33,782 nucleotides of DNA from a bacterium HR24 (GCA_002898715.1 BEIA01000012.1:1-33782), one strand, 5' to 3'. Counted from the stretch's first letter, positions 14,059 through 21,640 are shown. Numbers and translations: made by a program. Notes: generated by a model not told the origin, from the letters alone.

Positions 14059-15825
14059 GTGAAGGAGACGGCGGTAGACTTTCGCTCGGGCATGGCCGAC
14101 TGGCGCCCCGTAGAGGAGGGGGTCGATGCTTTCGTATGGGCCCTCGTGGCCCAGGGCGTCCGTTATCTGTTCCTGAACCCGGGTACCGATACCTTTCCGG
14201 TGCAAGAGGCCATCGTCCGCCTTCAGGAGCAGGGACACCCCGTGCCAGAGGTGGTGCTGTGCCCCTTCGAAGGGGTGGCGCTGGCCGCTGCCCACGGCTA
14301 CTATGCCGCCACCCTGGAGCCCCAGGCGGTGCTGGTGCATGTGGACGTGGGCACCCAGAACCTGGGCTGCATGCTCCACAACGCTCAGCGCGCCCACATC
14401 GGCGTGCTCGTATGCGCCGGCCGTGCGCCCTACACCACCGACCCGGAAGTGCGTGGCACTCGCGACGACTACATCCACTGGCTCCAGGAGCAGCTCGACC
14501 AGCACGGTATCGTCCGCAACTACGTCAAGTGGGACTACGAGGTTCGCCGTCCCGACCTGCTGGGCGAGGTGGTGGCCCGCGCCTTTCAGGTCGCCGCCAC
14601 CCAGCCGCCGGGCCCGGTGTACGTGACGCTCCCGCGGGAGGTGCTCATGGCCCGGCCGGGGCAGGTGGCCATCTTCCGTCGCCAGCGGATGCCCCCTGCC
14701 AGGCTGGGCGCGGGGGACCCCGAGGCGCTGCGCGAGGTGGGGCGGCGGCTGGCCAAGGCCCGCCGACCGGTGGTGCTGACGGGCGCCACGGGGCGCACGG
14801 CCGAGGGCCTGCAGGCCCTGGTCAGGCTGGCCGAGGCCCTGGCCTTGCCCGTCGTGGAGTGGCGCGACCGCGTGAACTTTCCCGCCGACCACCCCCTCCA
14901 CCAGGGCTACGACCCGAGGCCGTGGCTGGCCGAGGCGGACGTGGTGCTCGTGCTGGACCACGATGTGCCCTACATCCCCACTCTGGCCGGCCCTCGCCCG
15001 GATGCCTTCATCGCCCAGATAGACCTGGACCCTGTGAAGGGGACCATACCCCTCTGGACGTACCCACTGGACTGCGCCATCCAGGCCGATACCGCCCAGG
15101 CGCTGCCCCTGCTGCTGTCCTGCGCCGAGGAGGCGCTGACGGCTGCCGACCGCCGCCGCATCGCGGAGCGCGGGGAGGCGCTGGCCGCCCGACACCGCGA
15201 GCAGCGGCAGGACTGGGAGCGGCAGGCGCAGGCGAAGGCCACAGCGCGGCCCATCGCTCCTGAGTGGCTGGCCCACTGCCTGGGGCGGCTGCTGGCCGAG
15301 CGGGCCCCGGACGCCGTCGTCGTGGACGAGACGGTGACCAATGCCCGCGTCCTGTTCCGACACGTGTCTACCACCCGGCCCGGCTCCTGGTTCAAGAGCG
15401 GCGGCTCCGGCCTCGGCTGGGCGCTCGGGGCTGCCCTGGGGGTGAAGCTGGCACAACCGGAGCGCCCGGTCATCGCGGCCGTGGGCGATGGCTCCTTCGT
15501 CTTCGGCTCGCCCCTGGCAGCCCTGTGGTCGGCGCAGAAGGCGGGCGCCCCCTTCCTCACCGTCGTTTTCGATAACGGCGGCTACAACGCCACCAAGCAG
15601 CCGCTAGTAGCTGCCTACCCCGAGGGTGATTCGGTGCGCACCGGCCGCTACGTAGGGGTGGAGCTGGGGCCGCCCCTGCGCTACGACCTGGTGGCCCAGT
15701 CGGTGGGCGCCTATGGCGAGCGCGTGGAAGACCCGGAGGAGGTCATGCCTGCGCTGCAACGGGGCCTGGAGCGGGTACGTTGCGGTCAGCCGGCGGTGAT
15801 AGACGTGCTCCTCGCGCCCATCTGA
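14059..15825 (+). CDS. TPP-dependent enzyme of the acetolactate synthase/decarboxylase superfamily
   Basis: A 588-residue cytoplasmic enzyme with the three-domain layout of thiamine-diphosphate enzymes. The N-terminal PYR domain has FLNPGTDTFPV and the catalytic glutamate at E71 (CPFEG), which activates the cofactor. A central domain covers about residues 205-355. The C-terminal PP domain binds TPP-Mg at GDGS (476-479) with the partner Asn near 506 (FDNGGYN). Glu71 argues against glyoxylate carboligase, which has Val there. The sequence does not look like canonical IlvB or sulfoacetaldehyde acetyltransferase either. Most likely it decarboxylates or ligates a 2-oxo acid. The start is GTG with GGAGG nine bases upstream. 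It sits between a NitT/TauT transporter and an acyl-CoA ligase, suggesting 2-oxo acid catabolism, but the substrate is unknown. Confidence 0.85.
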   Translation: MKETAVDFRSGMADWRPVEEGVDAFVWALVAQGVRYLFLNPGTDTFPVQEAIVRLQEQGHPVPEVVLCPFEGVALAAAHGYYAATLEPQAVLVHVDVGTQNLGCMLHNAQRAHIGVLVCAGRAPYTTDPEVRGTRDDYIHWLQEQLDQHGIVRNYVKWDYEVRRPDLLGEVVARAFQVAATQPPGPVYVTLPREVLMARPGQVAIFRRQRMPPARLGAGDPEALREVGRRLAKARRPVVLTGATGRTAEGLQALVRLAEALALPVVEWRDRVNFPADHPLHQGYDPRPWLAEADVVLVLDHDVPYIPTLAGPRPDAFIAQIDLDPVKGTIPLWTYPLDCAIQADTAQALPLLLSCAEEALTAADRRRIAERGEALAARHREQRQDWERQAQAKATARPIAPEWLAHCLGRLLAERAPDAVVVDETVTNARVLFRHVSTTRPGSWFKSGGSGLGWALGAALGVKLAQPERPVIAAVGDGSFVFGSPLAALWSAQKAGAPFLTVVFDNGGYNATKQPLVAAYPEGDSVRTGRYVGVELGPPLRYDLVAQSVGAYGERVEDPEEVMPALQRGLERVRCGQPAVIDVLLAPI

Positions 15826-15826
15826 G

Positions 15827-15843
15827 CCGGGGCATGTCCCCGG
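15827..15843 (+). terminator. Intercistronic hairpin after the TPP-enzyme gene
   Basis: CCGGGG (15827-15832) and CCCCGG (15838-15843) form a perfect 6-bp stem with a CATGT loop, starting one base after the TGA stop. It has no T-tract and lies 31 bases before the acyl-CoA ligase start. It is a second stop-proximal hairpin within the same operon. Confidence 0.4.
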
Positions 15844-15874
15844 GCGGGCAGCAGGCGGGGGTGACGGCCGAGCG

Positions 15875-17440
15875 ATGCGCCTGCACGACTTCCTGGACTA
15901 CTGGGCCCGGCAGCGGCCGGCCATGGAGTTCGCGGCCGACGGCGTACGCCGTCTGTCCTACGCCGATGCCTGCTCCCTGGCCAACCGGTTGGCCAATGCG
16001 CTGGTCGCCCTGGGCCTGAGGACGGGAGACAGGGCCGCCGTGCTCTCCCTGAACAGCATCGAGTACGTGTTGCTGTACTTCGCAGCTTCCAAGGCGGGGG
16101 TGGCCCTGGTACCCCTGAACTTCCGCCTCACCCCTGGCGACTGGGCCTACATAGTGCGCGATGCCGGCGCGCGAGCGCTCCTCGCCTCGGCAGAGTACGC
16201 TCGCGCCCTGGAGGCCGTGAGGGGTGACCTGGGCAGCGTGGAGCATTTCGTGCTGCTGGGCGAGGGCGATGCGCAGGGATGGGAGCCCCTGGCGTCCTTG
16301 CTGGATGGACAACCCGAAACGCCGCCCGAACGATACGTGCCCCCAGACGCCGACGCCTACCAGATGTACACCAGCGGCACCACTGGCGCGCCCAAAGGGG
16401 CCGTGCTGTCCCAGGCGGCGGTGACCGCCAACATGGTGCAGGCGGCTACCGCCTTCGACTTCCGGCCCGGTGAGCGCTGCCTGGCCGTGCTGCCCATGTT
16501 CCACGCCGGCATCGTGCCCACGGTGCTGGCGCCCGTGTCGCGGGGATGCTCCCTGCTGGTGATGGAGCGGTTCGAAGCTGCTCGGGTGGTGCAGGCCCTG
16601 AGCGAGGGCGGGGTCAACGTGACCACGCTGGTGCCGTCCATGATCCAGATGTGCCTGAACGACGTGCCGGACGTGGACCGGCGCGACTACAGCTCGCTGC
16701 GCCTCGTCCATTACGGCGCCTCCCCCATCGCCGAGACGACGCTACGGAGGGCCATCGAGGTGTTTCGCTGCGACTTCCTCCAGTCGTACGGCCTCACCGA
16801 GGCGACCCAGGCCCTGACCTACCTGACCCCCGATGACCACCGCCTGGGCCTGGGCGAGCGGCCGCGGCTTTTGCTGTCCGCCGGGAGGCCCGCCCTGGGC
16901 ACCGAGGTCCAGGTGGTGGACGATGACGGCCGGCCCTTGCCCCCCGGCCAGCCCGGGGAGGTGGTCGCCCGTGGCCCCCAGCTCATGCGCGGCTACTGGC
17001 AGCGCCCCGACGACACCCGCGAGGCCCTGCGGGACGGCTGGCTCCACACCGGCGACATCGGCACCCTGGACGAGGGCGGCTACCTGTACGTGCTGGACCG
17101 CAAGAAGGACGTCATCGTGTCGGGAGGCGAGAACGTCTACCCGCGGGTGGTGGAGGATGTGCTGTTGCAGCACCCGGCCATCGCCGATGCCGCGGTCATC
17201 GGCGTCCCCGACCAGCGCTGGGGCGAGGCAGTGAAGGCCATCGTCGTCCTGCGGCCTGGCATGGAGGTGACCGTGGAGGAGGTGCTGGAGTTCTGCCGCG
17301 AGAGGCTGGCCGGGTTCCAGCGCCCTCGCTCGGTGGACTTCGTGGAGTCCCTGCCGCGCAACCCCAGCGGCAAGGTGCTCAAGCGCGTTCTGCGAGAGCC
17401 CTACTGGGCCGGTCACTGGCGGCGAGTGGCGGGAGCGTGA
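15875..17440 (+). CDS. AMP-forming acyl-CoA synthetase
   Basis: A 521-residue member of the ANL superfamily, which activates a carboxylic acid to its acyl-AMP and then the CoA thioester. Motifs in order are the P-loop A3 YTSGTTGAPKG (residues 165-175), SYGLTEATQ near 308 (A5), the DGWLHTGDIG motif with the ribose-binding Asp near 390 (A7), DRKKDVIVSGGENVYP near 410 (A8), and NPSGKVLKR near the C-terminus with the catalytic lysine (A10). Length and order fit fatty or aromatic acid ligases; chain length cannot be read from sequence. It follows the TPP enzyme by 49 bases and precedes a crotonase by 22, so decarboxylation product, CoA ester and crotonase product may be successive intermediates. 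Confidence 0.95.
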   Translation: MRLHDFLDYWARQRPAMEFAADGVRRLSYADACSLANRLANALVALGLRTGDRAAVLSLNSIEYVLLYFAASKAGVALVPLNFRLTPGDWAYIVRDAGARALLASAEYARALEAVRGDLGSVEHFVLLGEGDAQGWEPLASLLDGQPETPPERYVPPDADAYQMYTSGTTGAPKGAVLSQAAVTANMVQAATAFDFRPGERCLAVLPMFHAGIVPTVLAPVSRGCSLLVMERFEAARVVQALSEGGVNVTTLVPSMIQMCLNDVPDVDRRDYSSLRLVHYGASPIAETTLRRAIEVFRCDFLQSYGLTEATQALTYLTPDDHRLGLGERPRLLLSAGRPALGTEVQVVDDDGRPLPPGQPGEVVARGPQLMRGYWQRPDDTREALRDGWLHTGDIGTLDEGGYLYVLDRKKDVIVSGGENVYPRVVEDVLLQHPAIADAAVIGVPDQRWGEAVKAIVVLRPGMEVTVEEVLEFCRERLAGFQRPRSVDFVESLPRNPSGKVLKRVLREPYWAGHWRRVAGA

Positions 17441-17462
17441 ACATGAACAGGAGCGAGCGGAC

Positions 17463-18239
17463 ATGAGCGAGAAGGCGGTGCTGGTGGAGGTCGACGGCCA
17501 GGTGGCCAACATCGTCCTCAACCGGCCCCACGTCCTCAACGCCATGAACATGGACTGGGTGCTGGGTTTCGAGGAGGCCGTGCAACAGGTGGCCGCCCTG
17601 CCCGAGGTGCGGGTGGTGGTGGTGAAGGGCAAGGGCCGCGCCTTTTGCGCCGGCCTCGACCTGGACATGTACAGCCGCGAGCTGATGCCGCCGGGCTTCT
17701 TCGACGCGCAGGAGCGCGGCTTTCACGGCCTGGAAAGGCTGGACAAGATCACCATCGCCGCCATCCATGGCTACTGCCTGGGCGGAGGGCTGCAACTGGC
17801 CATCTCCTGCGACCTTCGGGTGTGCAGCACCGATGCTACCCTGGGGCTGCCGGCGGTCAACGAAGGGCTGATGCCGGGCATGGCGCCCTACCGCCTGCCG
17901 CGCCTCATCGGCCTGGGGCCCGCCTGTCGTCTTATCCTCTCGGGCCAGCCCATCGGCCCCGACGAGGCGTACCGACTGGGGCTGGTGGACTATGTGGTGC
18001 CGGCGGAACGGTTCGAGGAGAGGCTGGCGGAGGTGGTCTCGCTCTACCTGAAGGTGCCGCGCATGGCGGCCATCGCCTCCAAGCGGCTCATGCAGCGGGC
18101 TTTCCAGTCTTCGTTCGACGATGCCCTGGCCGAGGCGAGGGAGCTCATAGCCCAGTGCCTGGCCTCCCCCGAGGCTTCGGCGGCCGCCGCCGAGTGGCTG
18201 GAGCGCAAGCGGCAGCGCCGCTCCGGCTCTCAGGGCTAG
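17463..18239 (+). CDS. Crotonase-fold protein with altered catalytic glutamates
   Basis: A 258-residue enoyl-CoA hydratase/isomerase-family protein. The CoA-binding and oxyanion-hole regions are present (GRAFCAGLD near residue 58, HGYCLGGGLQLA near 102). The two glutamates used by classical hydratases are not: the first position is Gln (Q111) and the second is Ala (A131 in GLPAVNEG), with a nearby Glu at 134. Crotonase subfamilies with such changes perform isomerisation, hydrolysis, decarboxylation or C-C bond cleavage, so 'enoyl-CoA hydratase' would overstate what is known. It is the last gene of the NitT/TauT operon. Its TAG shares a CTAG with the stop codon of the opposing dehydrogenase gene, leaving no room for a terminator. 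Confidence 0.88.
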   Translation: MSEKAVLVEVDGQVANIVLNRPHVLNAMNMDWVLGFEEAVQQVAALPEVRVVVVKGKGRAFCAGLDLDMYSRELMPPGFFDAQERGFHGLERLDKITIAAIHGYCLGGGLQLAISCDLRVCSTDATLGLPAVNEGLMPGMAPYRLPRLIGLGPACRLILSGQPIGPDEAYRLGLVDYVVPAERFEERLAEVVSLYLKVPRMAAIASKRLMQRAFQSSFDDALAEARELIAQCLASPEASAAAAEWLERKRQRRSGSQG

Positions 18240-19144
18240 CGGGCCTCGCGTCCCCCCACTACTGCCCCCGCCCAGCGCTCGTAGAGGGTGACCAGGGCGG
18301 TGAAGTCCTGCTCCGCCAGCCCTTCCCGCACGGCCATCTCCCATGCCAGCTCCACCGCCCGCCCTACGACCAGCGGCACGCCCGCCTGCCGCGCCAGGGC
18401 CGCTGCCAGGGCCACGTCCTTGTGCATTAGGCCGGCCCGGAAGCCGTAGTCGAAGGTGCGGGGCAACACGGAGCGGGGGAACTTGTCCTCCGTGGCCGTG
18501 TTCCGGCCAGAGCTCACGTTGAGCACGCTCAGGGCGGTCTCGGGGTCGAGGCCCACCTTGGCGGCCAGCACCATGGCCTCGGCGGTGGCGGCCATGGCTG
18601 TAGCCGACAGCAGGTTGTTGATGAGCTTCATGGCCTGGCCGTGGCCGGGGCGCTCCGATACGTGGAAGATGTGGCGGCCGATGACCTCCAGCAGCGGGCG
18701 CGCCCGCTCCAGCGCCTCGCGGCTGCCAGCGGCCATGATGCTGAGGGTGCCCTCGTCGGCGCCGCGCACGCCGCCGCTGACGGGAGCGTCCAGGCACCCG
18801 GCGCCCTTGGCCTCCAGCGCACGGGCCACGCGCTCCTCCACTTCGACGCCGGTGGTGGACAGGTCGACGAACAGGGAGCCTGGCCCCATGGCCTCTGCCA
18901 GCCCGCCCGGCCCCAGCACCACCTCGGCGACGCTGGCAGGCGTGGGAAGGCTGGCCAGCACCACCTGACAGCGGGCCGCCACCTCGCTGGGCGAGCCGGC
19001 CACAGGCACGCCCATTTCGCGGAAGGGGGCAAGGGCCCGGGGCGAGATGTCGCATACCACCAGGGAGTGGCCGCGGGCCAGGAGACGGCGGGCCATGCGG
19101 CCGCCCATCTGCCCCAGGCCGATGAACCCCACGGGCGCCGTCAC
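18236..19144 (-). CDS. Beta-hydroxyacid dehydrogenase (3-hydroxyisobutyrate/tartronate semialdehyde reductase type)
   Basis: A 302-residue NAD(P)-dependent enzyme. It shows the dinucleotide loop FIGLGQMGGRMA (residues 7-18), the substrate-binding motif DAPVSGGVRGADEGTL (119-134), and the catalytic lysine K173 in GHGQAMKLINN. The family oxidises or reduces short beta-hydroxyacids such as 3-hydroxyisobutyrate or tartronate semialdehyde/glycerate; the exact member cannot be told by eye. The GTG start overlaps the preceding gene's stop (GTGA, 19144-19141). At its other end it shares the CTAG stop with the crotonase gene. Tartronate semialdehyde chemistry would fit the glyoxylate-linked genes nearby, but the TPP enzyme here is not of the glyoxylate carboligase type. 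Confidence 0.9.
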   Translation of the reverse strand: MTAPVGFIGLGQMGGRMARRLLARGHSLVVCDISPRALAPFREMGVPVAGSPSEVAARCQVVLASLPTPASVAEVVLGPGGLAEAMGPGSLFVDLSTTGVEVEERVARALEAKGAGCLDAPVSGGVRGADEGTLSIMAAGSREALERARPLLEVIGRHIFHVSERPGHGQAMKLINNLLSATAMAATAEAMVLAAKVGLDPETALSVLNVSSGRNTATEDKFPRSVLPRTFDYGFRAGLMHKDVALAAALARQAGVPLVVGRAVELAWEMAVREGLAEQDFTALVTLYERWAGAVVGGREAR

Positions 19145-19518
19145 CGCTCCATCTCCTGGAAGACCTCGCGAGCGATACGGAAGGCTTCCACCCCTGCCGG
19201 CATGCCGGCATAGACGGCTACGTGCAGCAGGGCCTCCCGGATCTCCTCGCGGGTGAGGCCGTGGCGCAGCCCGGCGCCGATGTGCAGCTTCAGCTCGCGG
19301 TCGCGGCCAAGGGCCATCAGGGCGGCGATGGTGATGAGGCTGCGCTCCCGCAGGCCCAGCCCCGGCCGGGCCCAGACAGTGCCCCAGGCGTACTCGGTCA
19401 CGAGCTCCTGAAGGGGGCGGGAGAAGTCGTCGGCCTCGCGGATGGCCCTGTCCACGTACTCCTCGCCCAGGGCCCGGCGGCGGATAGCTAGCCCTCGCTC
19501 GAACCTTTCGTCAGACAT
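19141..19518 (-). CDS. Carboxymuconolactone decarboxylase family protein
   Basis: A 125-residue all-helical protein of the CMD/AhpD-like family. The ATG at 19518 is chosen over the upstream frame start at 19584, because GAGGAGGG lies just upstream and the first 22 residues of the longer frame look non-coding. The family core is visible in RERSLITIAALMALGRDRELKLHI (from about residue 55) and LTREEIREALLHVAVYAGMPAG (about residue 88). There is no CxxC pair, so it is the decarboxylase type rather than the AhpD peroxidase type. The true substrate is unlikely to be carboxymuconolactone without the rest of that pathway. It is translationally coupled to the hydroxyacid dehydrogenase by a 4-base overlap. 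Confidence 0.88.
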   Translation of the reverse strand: MSDERFERGLAIRRRALGEEYVDRAIREADDFSRPLQELVTEYAWGTVWARPGLGLRERSLITIAALMALGRDRELKLHIGAGLRHGLTREEIREALLHVAVYAGMPAGVEAFRIAREVFQEMER

Positions 19519-19542
19519 GATCCCTCCTCGTACTAGGGGATC
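19519..19542 (-). promoter_or_regulatory. Hairpin overlapping the ribosome binding site of the CMD-family gene
   Basis: In the mRNA, GATCCC (19542-19537) can pair with GGGATC (19524-19519), whose last base directly precedes the ATG. The Shine-Dalgarno sequence GAGGAGGG lies partly in the loop and partly in the 3' arm. This could modulate translation of the gene and its coupled neighbour. A CATAAT -10-like box (19561-19556) lies upstream, without a clear -35. Confidence 0.35.
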
Positions 19543-19599
19543 GTCCTTCGTGCCAATTATGACATCGCTGGGTAGAAAGGGCACCGGCTGGGAAGGGGC

Positions 19600-20682
19600 C
19601 TAGCCCCGCACCACCACGCATACCCGCGGGGCGCAGTTATTGCCGTACCCCAGGCGGTTCCAGACCGGATCCAGCGGCTGCACGTTGCCTGCGGCATCGG
19701 TGGCGCGGGCTACCAGCGTGTAGGTGCCGGGGCGGTCGGGGCGCCACAGCACCCGCCAGGGAGTGGCACTGTAGGGCGAAAGAGGCTGCCCCAGCTCCGC
19801 CGCCTGCCATGTGGAGCCGCCATCGGCGCTCACCTCCACCCGCTCTATGGGCCCGTGACCCGACCAGGCCATGCCGCGCACCTCCACCGGGCCCAGGGGC
19901 ACCGTCTCCCCGTCGGCCGGGGAGGCGATGAGGGCGCGCACCCGCATGAGGCTGACTGGGCGGGCGTCGCCGGTGGCATCGTCCACGTAGCGGTACTGTT
20001 CGGCCTGGAAGTAGCCGTCGAAGGGCGCCCTGAGGGCCCGTATCTCCACCAGCCACTTGACGGAGGCCATACCGTACCAGCGCGGCACCACCAGGCGCAG
20101 CGGGAAGCCGTGCTCCGGCGGCAGGGGGGCGCCGTTCATGCCCCAGGCGAGGAGGGTGTCCGGGTGCAGGGCGTGCGGCACGGGCAGGCTGCGGGCGAAG
20201 GGCTCCCACCGCCCCGGCTGGACCTGGCCACGGTCCGCCCCGACGAAGAGCACCTCCATGGCGTCCGTATCGAGGCCGGCCATCTCGAGCACATGGACCA
20301 GGGCTGTGCCCTCGAAGCGGACGGTGCTCACGGCACCCAGGCCCCAGGGCACGCCCGGCGGTGGCGGACGCATGAGGGTGCGACCGTTGCCGGCACACTC
20401 CATGGTCACCACCAGCTCGCGGCTGGGGAGCCGGCGCAGGTCGTCCAGGGACAATTGCAGCTCCCGGGACACGGCCCCGGTCACCCGTAGGCGGTGTGCG
20501 CCGCCGTCCAGCGCGGGCACGTCGAAGTGGCTGCGGACGAAGCAGATCCCGGTGGGCACGAGGGGCCCGGCCAGGGCGACCAGGGGGGTCTCAGCGTTGA
20601 AGGGGTCTTCCTGGACGATGCACCGGGATAGAGGGAGGCGCTGGGGCCCTGCGCCTGCGGTGGTCGCTTCTCGGGGCTCCAT
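19600..20682 (-). CDS. Sulfite-oxidase-family molybdopterin oxidoreductase
   Basis: A 360-residue protein. The upstream part of the open frame (to 21138) is antisense to the metallo-hydrolase gene and is rejected; the ATG at 20682 follows a TACAAT box by nine bases. The molybdenum-ligand cysteine is C96 in VTMECAGNGR, and the catalytic domain continues with GVPWGLGAVSTVRFEG and FPLRLVVPRWYGMASVKWL. The C-terminal 110 residues form the immunoglobulin-like dimerisation domain (VSADGGSTW, WNRLGYGNN). There is no Tat signal, heme or transmembrane segment, so it appears cytoplasmic, unlike many family members. Substrates range from sulfite to oxidised methionine in relatives. It is upstream of the CMD and dehydrogenase genes on the same strand. 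Confidence 0.92.
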   Translation of the reverse strand: MEPREATTAGAGPQRLPLSRCIVQEDPFNAETPLVALAGPLVPTGICFVRSHFDVPALDGGAHRLRVTGAVSRELQLSLDDLRRLPSRELVVTMECAGNGRTLMRPPPPGVPWGLGAVSTVRFEGTALVHVLEMAGLDTDAMEVLFVGADRGQVQPGRWEPFARSLPVPHALHPDTLLAWGMNGAPLPPEHGFPLRLVVPRWYGMASVKWLVEIRALRAPFDGYFQAEQYRYVDDATGDARPVSLMRVRALIASPADGETVPLGPVEVRGMAWSGHGPIERVEVSADGGSTWQAAELGQPLSPYSATPWRVLWRPDRPGTYTLVARATDAAGNVQPLDPVWNRLGYGNNCAPRVCVVVRG

Positions 20683-20691
20683 AGCATGGCT

Positions 20692-20697
20692 ATTGTA
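20692..20697 (-). promoter_or_regulatory. -10-like box for the molybdoenzyme gene
   Basis: TACAAT on the minus strand (20697-20692) ends nine bases before the ATG at 20682, so the expected start site is within about three bases of the start codon. No Shine-Dalgarno and no convincing -35 are seen. This suggests leaderless expression. Confidence 0.4.
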
Positions 20698-20732
20698 GCG
20701 AGAGGCCAGTCCACGGGGCCAGACCTGGCGTG

Positions 20733-20762
20733 TTGACCTCTCCGGGCCCGGGCGGATATCTT
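20733..20762 (+). promoter_or_regulatory. Promoter for the MBL-gcv gene run
   Basis: TTGACC (20733-20738) is followed after 18 bases by TATCTT (20757-20762). Transcription should start near 20769, about five bases before the ATG at 20774. It is divergent to the molybdoenzyme gene, and only 91 bases separate the two start codons. The spacer contains the palindrome CCGGGCCCGG. There is no room for a glycine riboswitch ahead of this operon. Confidence 0.5.
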
Positions 20763-20773
20763 GGCCTTGCCTC

Positions 20774-21640
20774 ATGGGTGTCTGGTTCAGGCTCGGTAAG
20801 CTGGAGCTCCTGGTAGTCAGCGACGGCCCCATCCGCTTCGACGCCGGGGCGCTGTTCGGCGTGACGCCGCGCGTCATGTGGGAGCCGCTGGTGGGGCCCC
20901 TGGACGAGCAGCACCGCCTCACAGCCGGCCTCAACTGCCTGGTGGTACGGTCGGGCGGCAAGCTGGTGCTGGTGGAGACGGGCGTGGGGACGAAGCGGGG
21001 CTCGCGCGCCCCGGCCAGCGCCGGGCTGGAGGAGACGGGGCGCCTGCTGTCTGAGCTGGCCCGGGAAGGGATCTCCCCGGCCGATGTGGACGTGGTGCTC
21101 AACACCCACCTCCACTTCGACCACGCCGGGGGCAACACGGTGCTGGAAGGCGGCAGGCCCGTGCCCGCCTTCCCTCGCGCCCGCTACTTCGTCCCCGAGG
21201 GGGAATGGCAGGAGGCGCAGCGCCCCAACGAGCGCACCCGCGCCACCTACCTGGCCGAGAACTTCGAGCCCCTGGACGATGCCGGCGTGGTAGAGCTGGT
21301 GGAGGGGCCGGTCGAGGTGGCCCCCGGGGTGCGCATGGTGCCCGCCCCCGGCCACACGGCCCACCACTACCTGGTCGAGCTGGAGTCGGAAGGCGAGCTG
21401 GCCATCTACCTTGGGGAGGTGGCCCAGCATCCCCTCATGCTGGAACGGGTAGCCTGGCTCTCGGCCTTCGACGTGCTGCCCCTGGTGAACCTGGAGACCA
21501 AGAAGAAGGTCATCGAGAAGGCGCTGGAGCGACGCGCCCTCATCGTGTCTGTCCACGCGCCCTATCCCGGCCTGGGACGGCTGCTGCTGGAGGAGGGGCG
21601 ACGCCGCTGGCAGCCGCTACCGCCCGAGGGCCATGAGTGA
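20774..21640 (+). CDS. Metallo-beta-lactamase-fold hydrolase
   Basis: A 288-residue MBL-fold protein. The metal motif is HLHFDH (residues 112-117). A likely third histidine is in PGHTAHH near 192, and a metal-bridging acidic position is less clear (YLGEVAQHP near 215 carries Glu where many relatives have Asp). A late histidine lies in VSVHAPYPG near 257. The MBL superfamily includes glyoxalase II, lactonases, thioesterases and nucleases; the N-terminal layout resembles the lactonase-like or quorum-quenching-type group, but the substrate is not identifiable. Its last eight bases overlap the gcvT start, implying translational coupling to the glycine cleavage genes. Confidence 0.9.
   Translation: MGVWFRLGKLELLVVSDGPIRFDAGALFGVTPRVMWEPLVGPLDEQHRLTAGLNCLVVRSGGKLVLVETGVGTKRGSRAPASAGLEETGRLLSELAREGISPADVDVVLNTHLHFDHAGGNTVLEGGRPVPAFPRARYFVPEGEWQEAQRPNERTRATYLAENFEPLDDAGVVELVEGPVEVAPGVRMVPAPGHTAHHYLVELESEGELAIYLGEVAQHPLMLERVAWLSAFDVLPLVNLETKKKVIEKALERRALIVSVHAPYPGLGRLLLEEGRRRWQPLPPEGHE

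Noticed and set aside
14059-15825. Glyoxylate carboligase or acetolactate synthase (ilvB) as a firm name for the TPP enzyme
   Set aside because: The activating glutamate is present, unlike in Gcl, and no IlvN small-subunit gene or IlvB-specific signature is seen; the family remains unassigned.
17379-19211. A 610-residue minus-strand ORF spanning the dehydrogenase and crotonase genes
   Set aside because: It is out of frame with both well-supported genes and has Gly/Arg-rich low-complexity sequence without recognisable domains.
20683-20773. Glycine riboswitch ahead of the gcv gene run
   Set aside because: Only 91 bases separate the divergent starts, with promoter elements filling them, and no tandem aptamer-like pattern is visible.
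20683-21138. N-terminal extension of the molybdoenzyme frame
   Set aside because: It lies antisense to the metallo-hydrolase gene, has Ser/Arg-rich composition typical of a shadow frame, and lacks any signal peptide.
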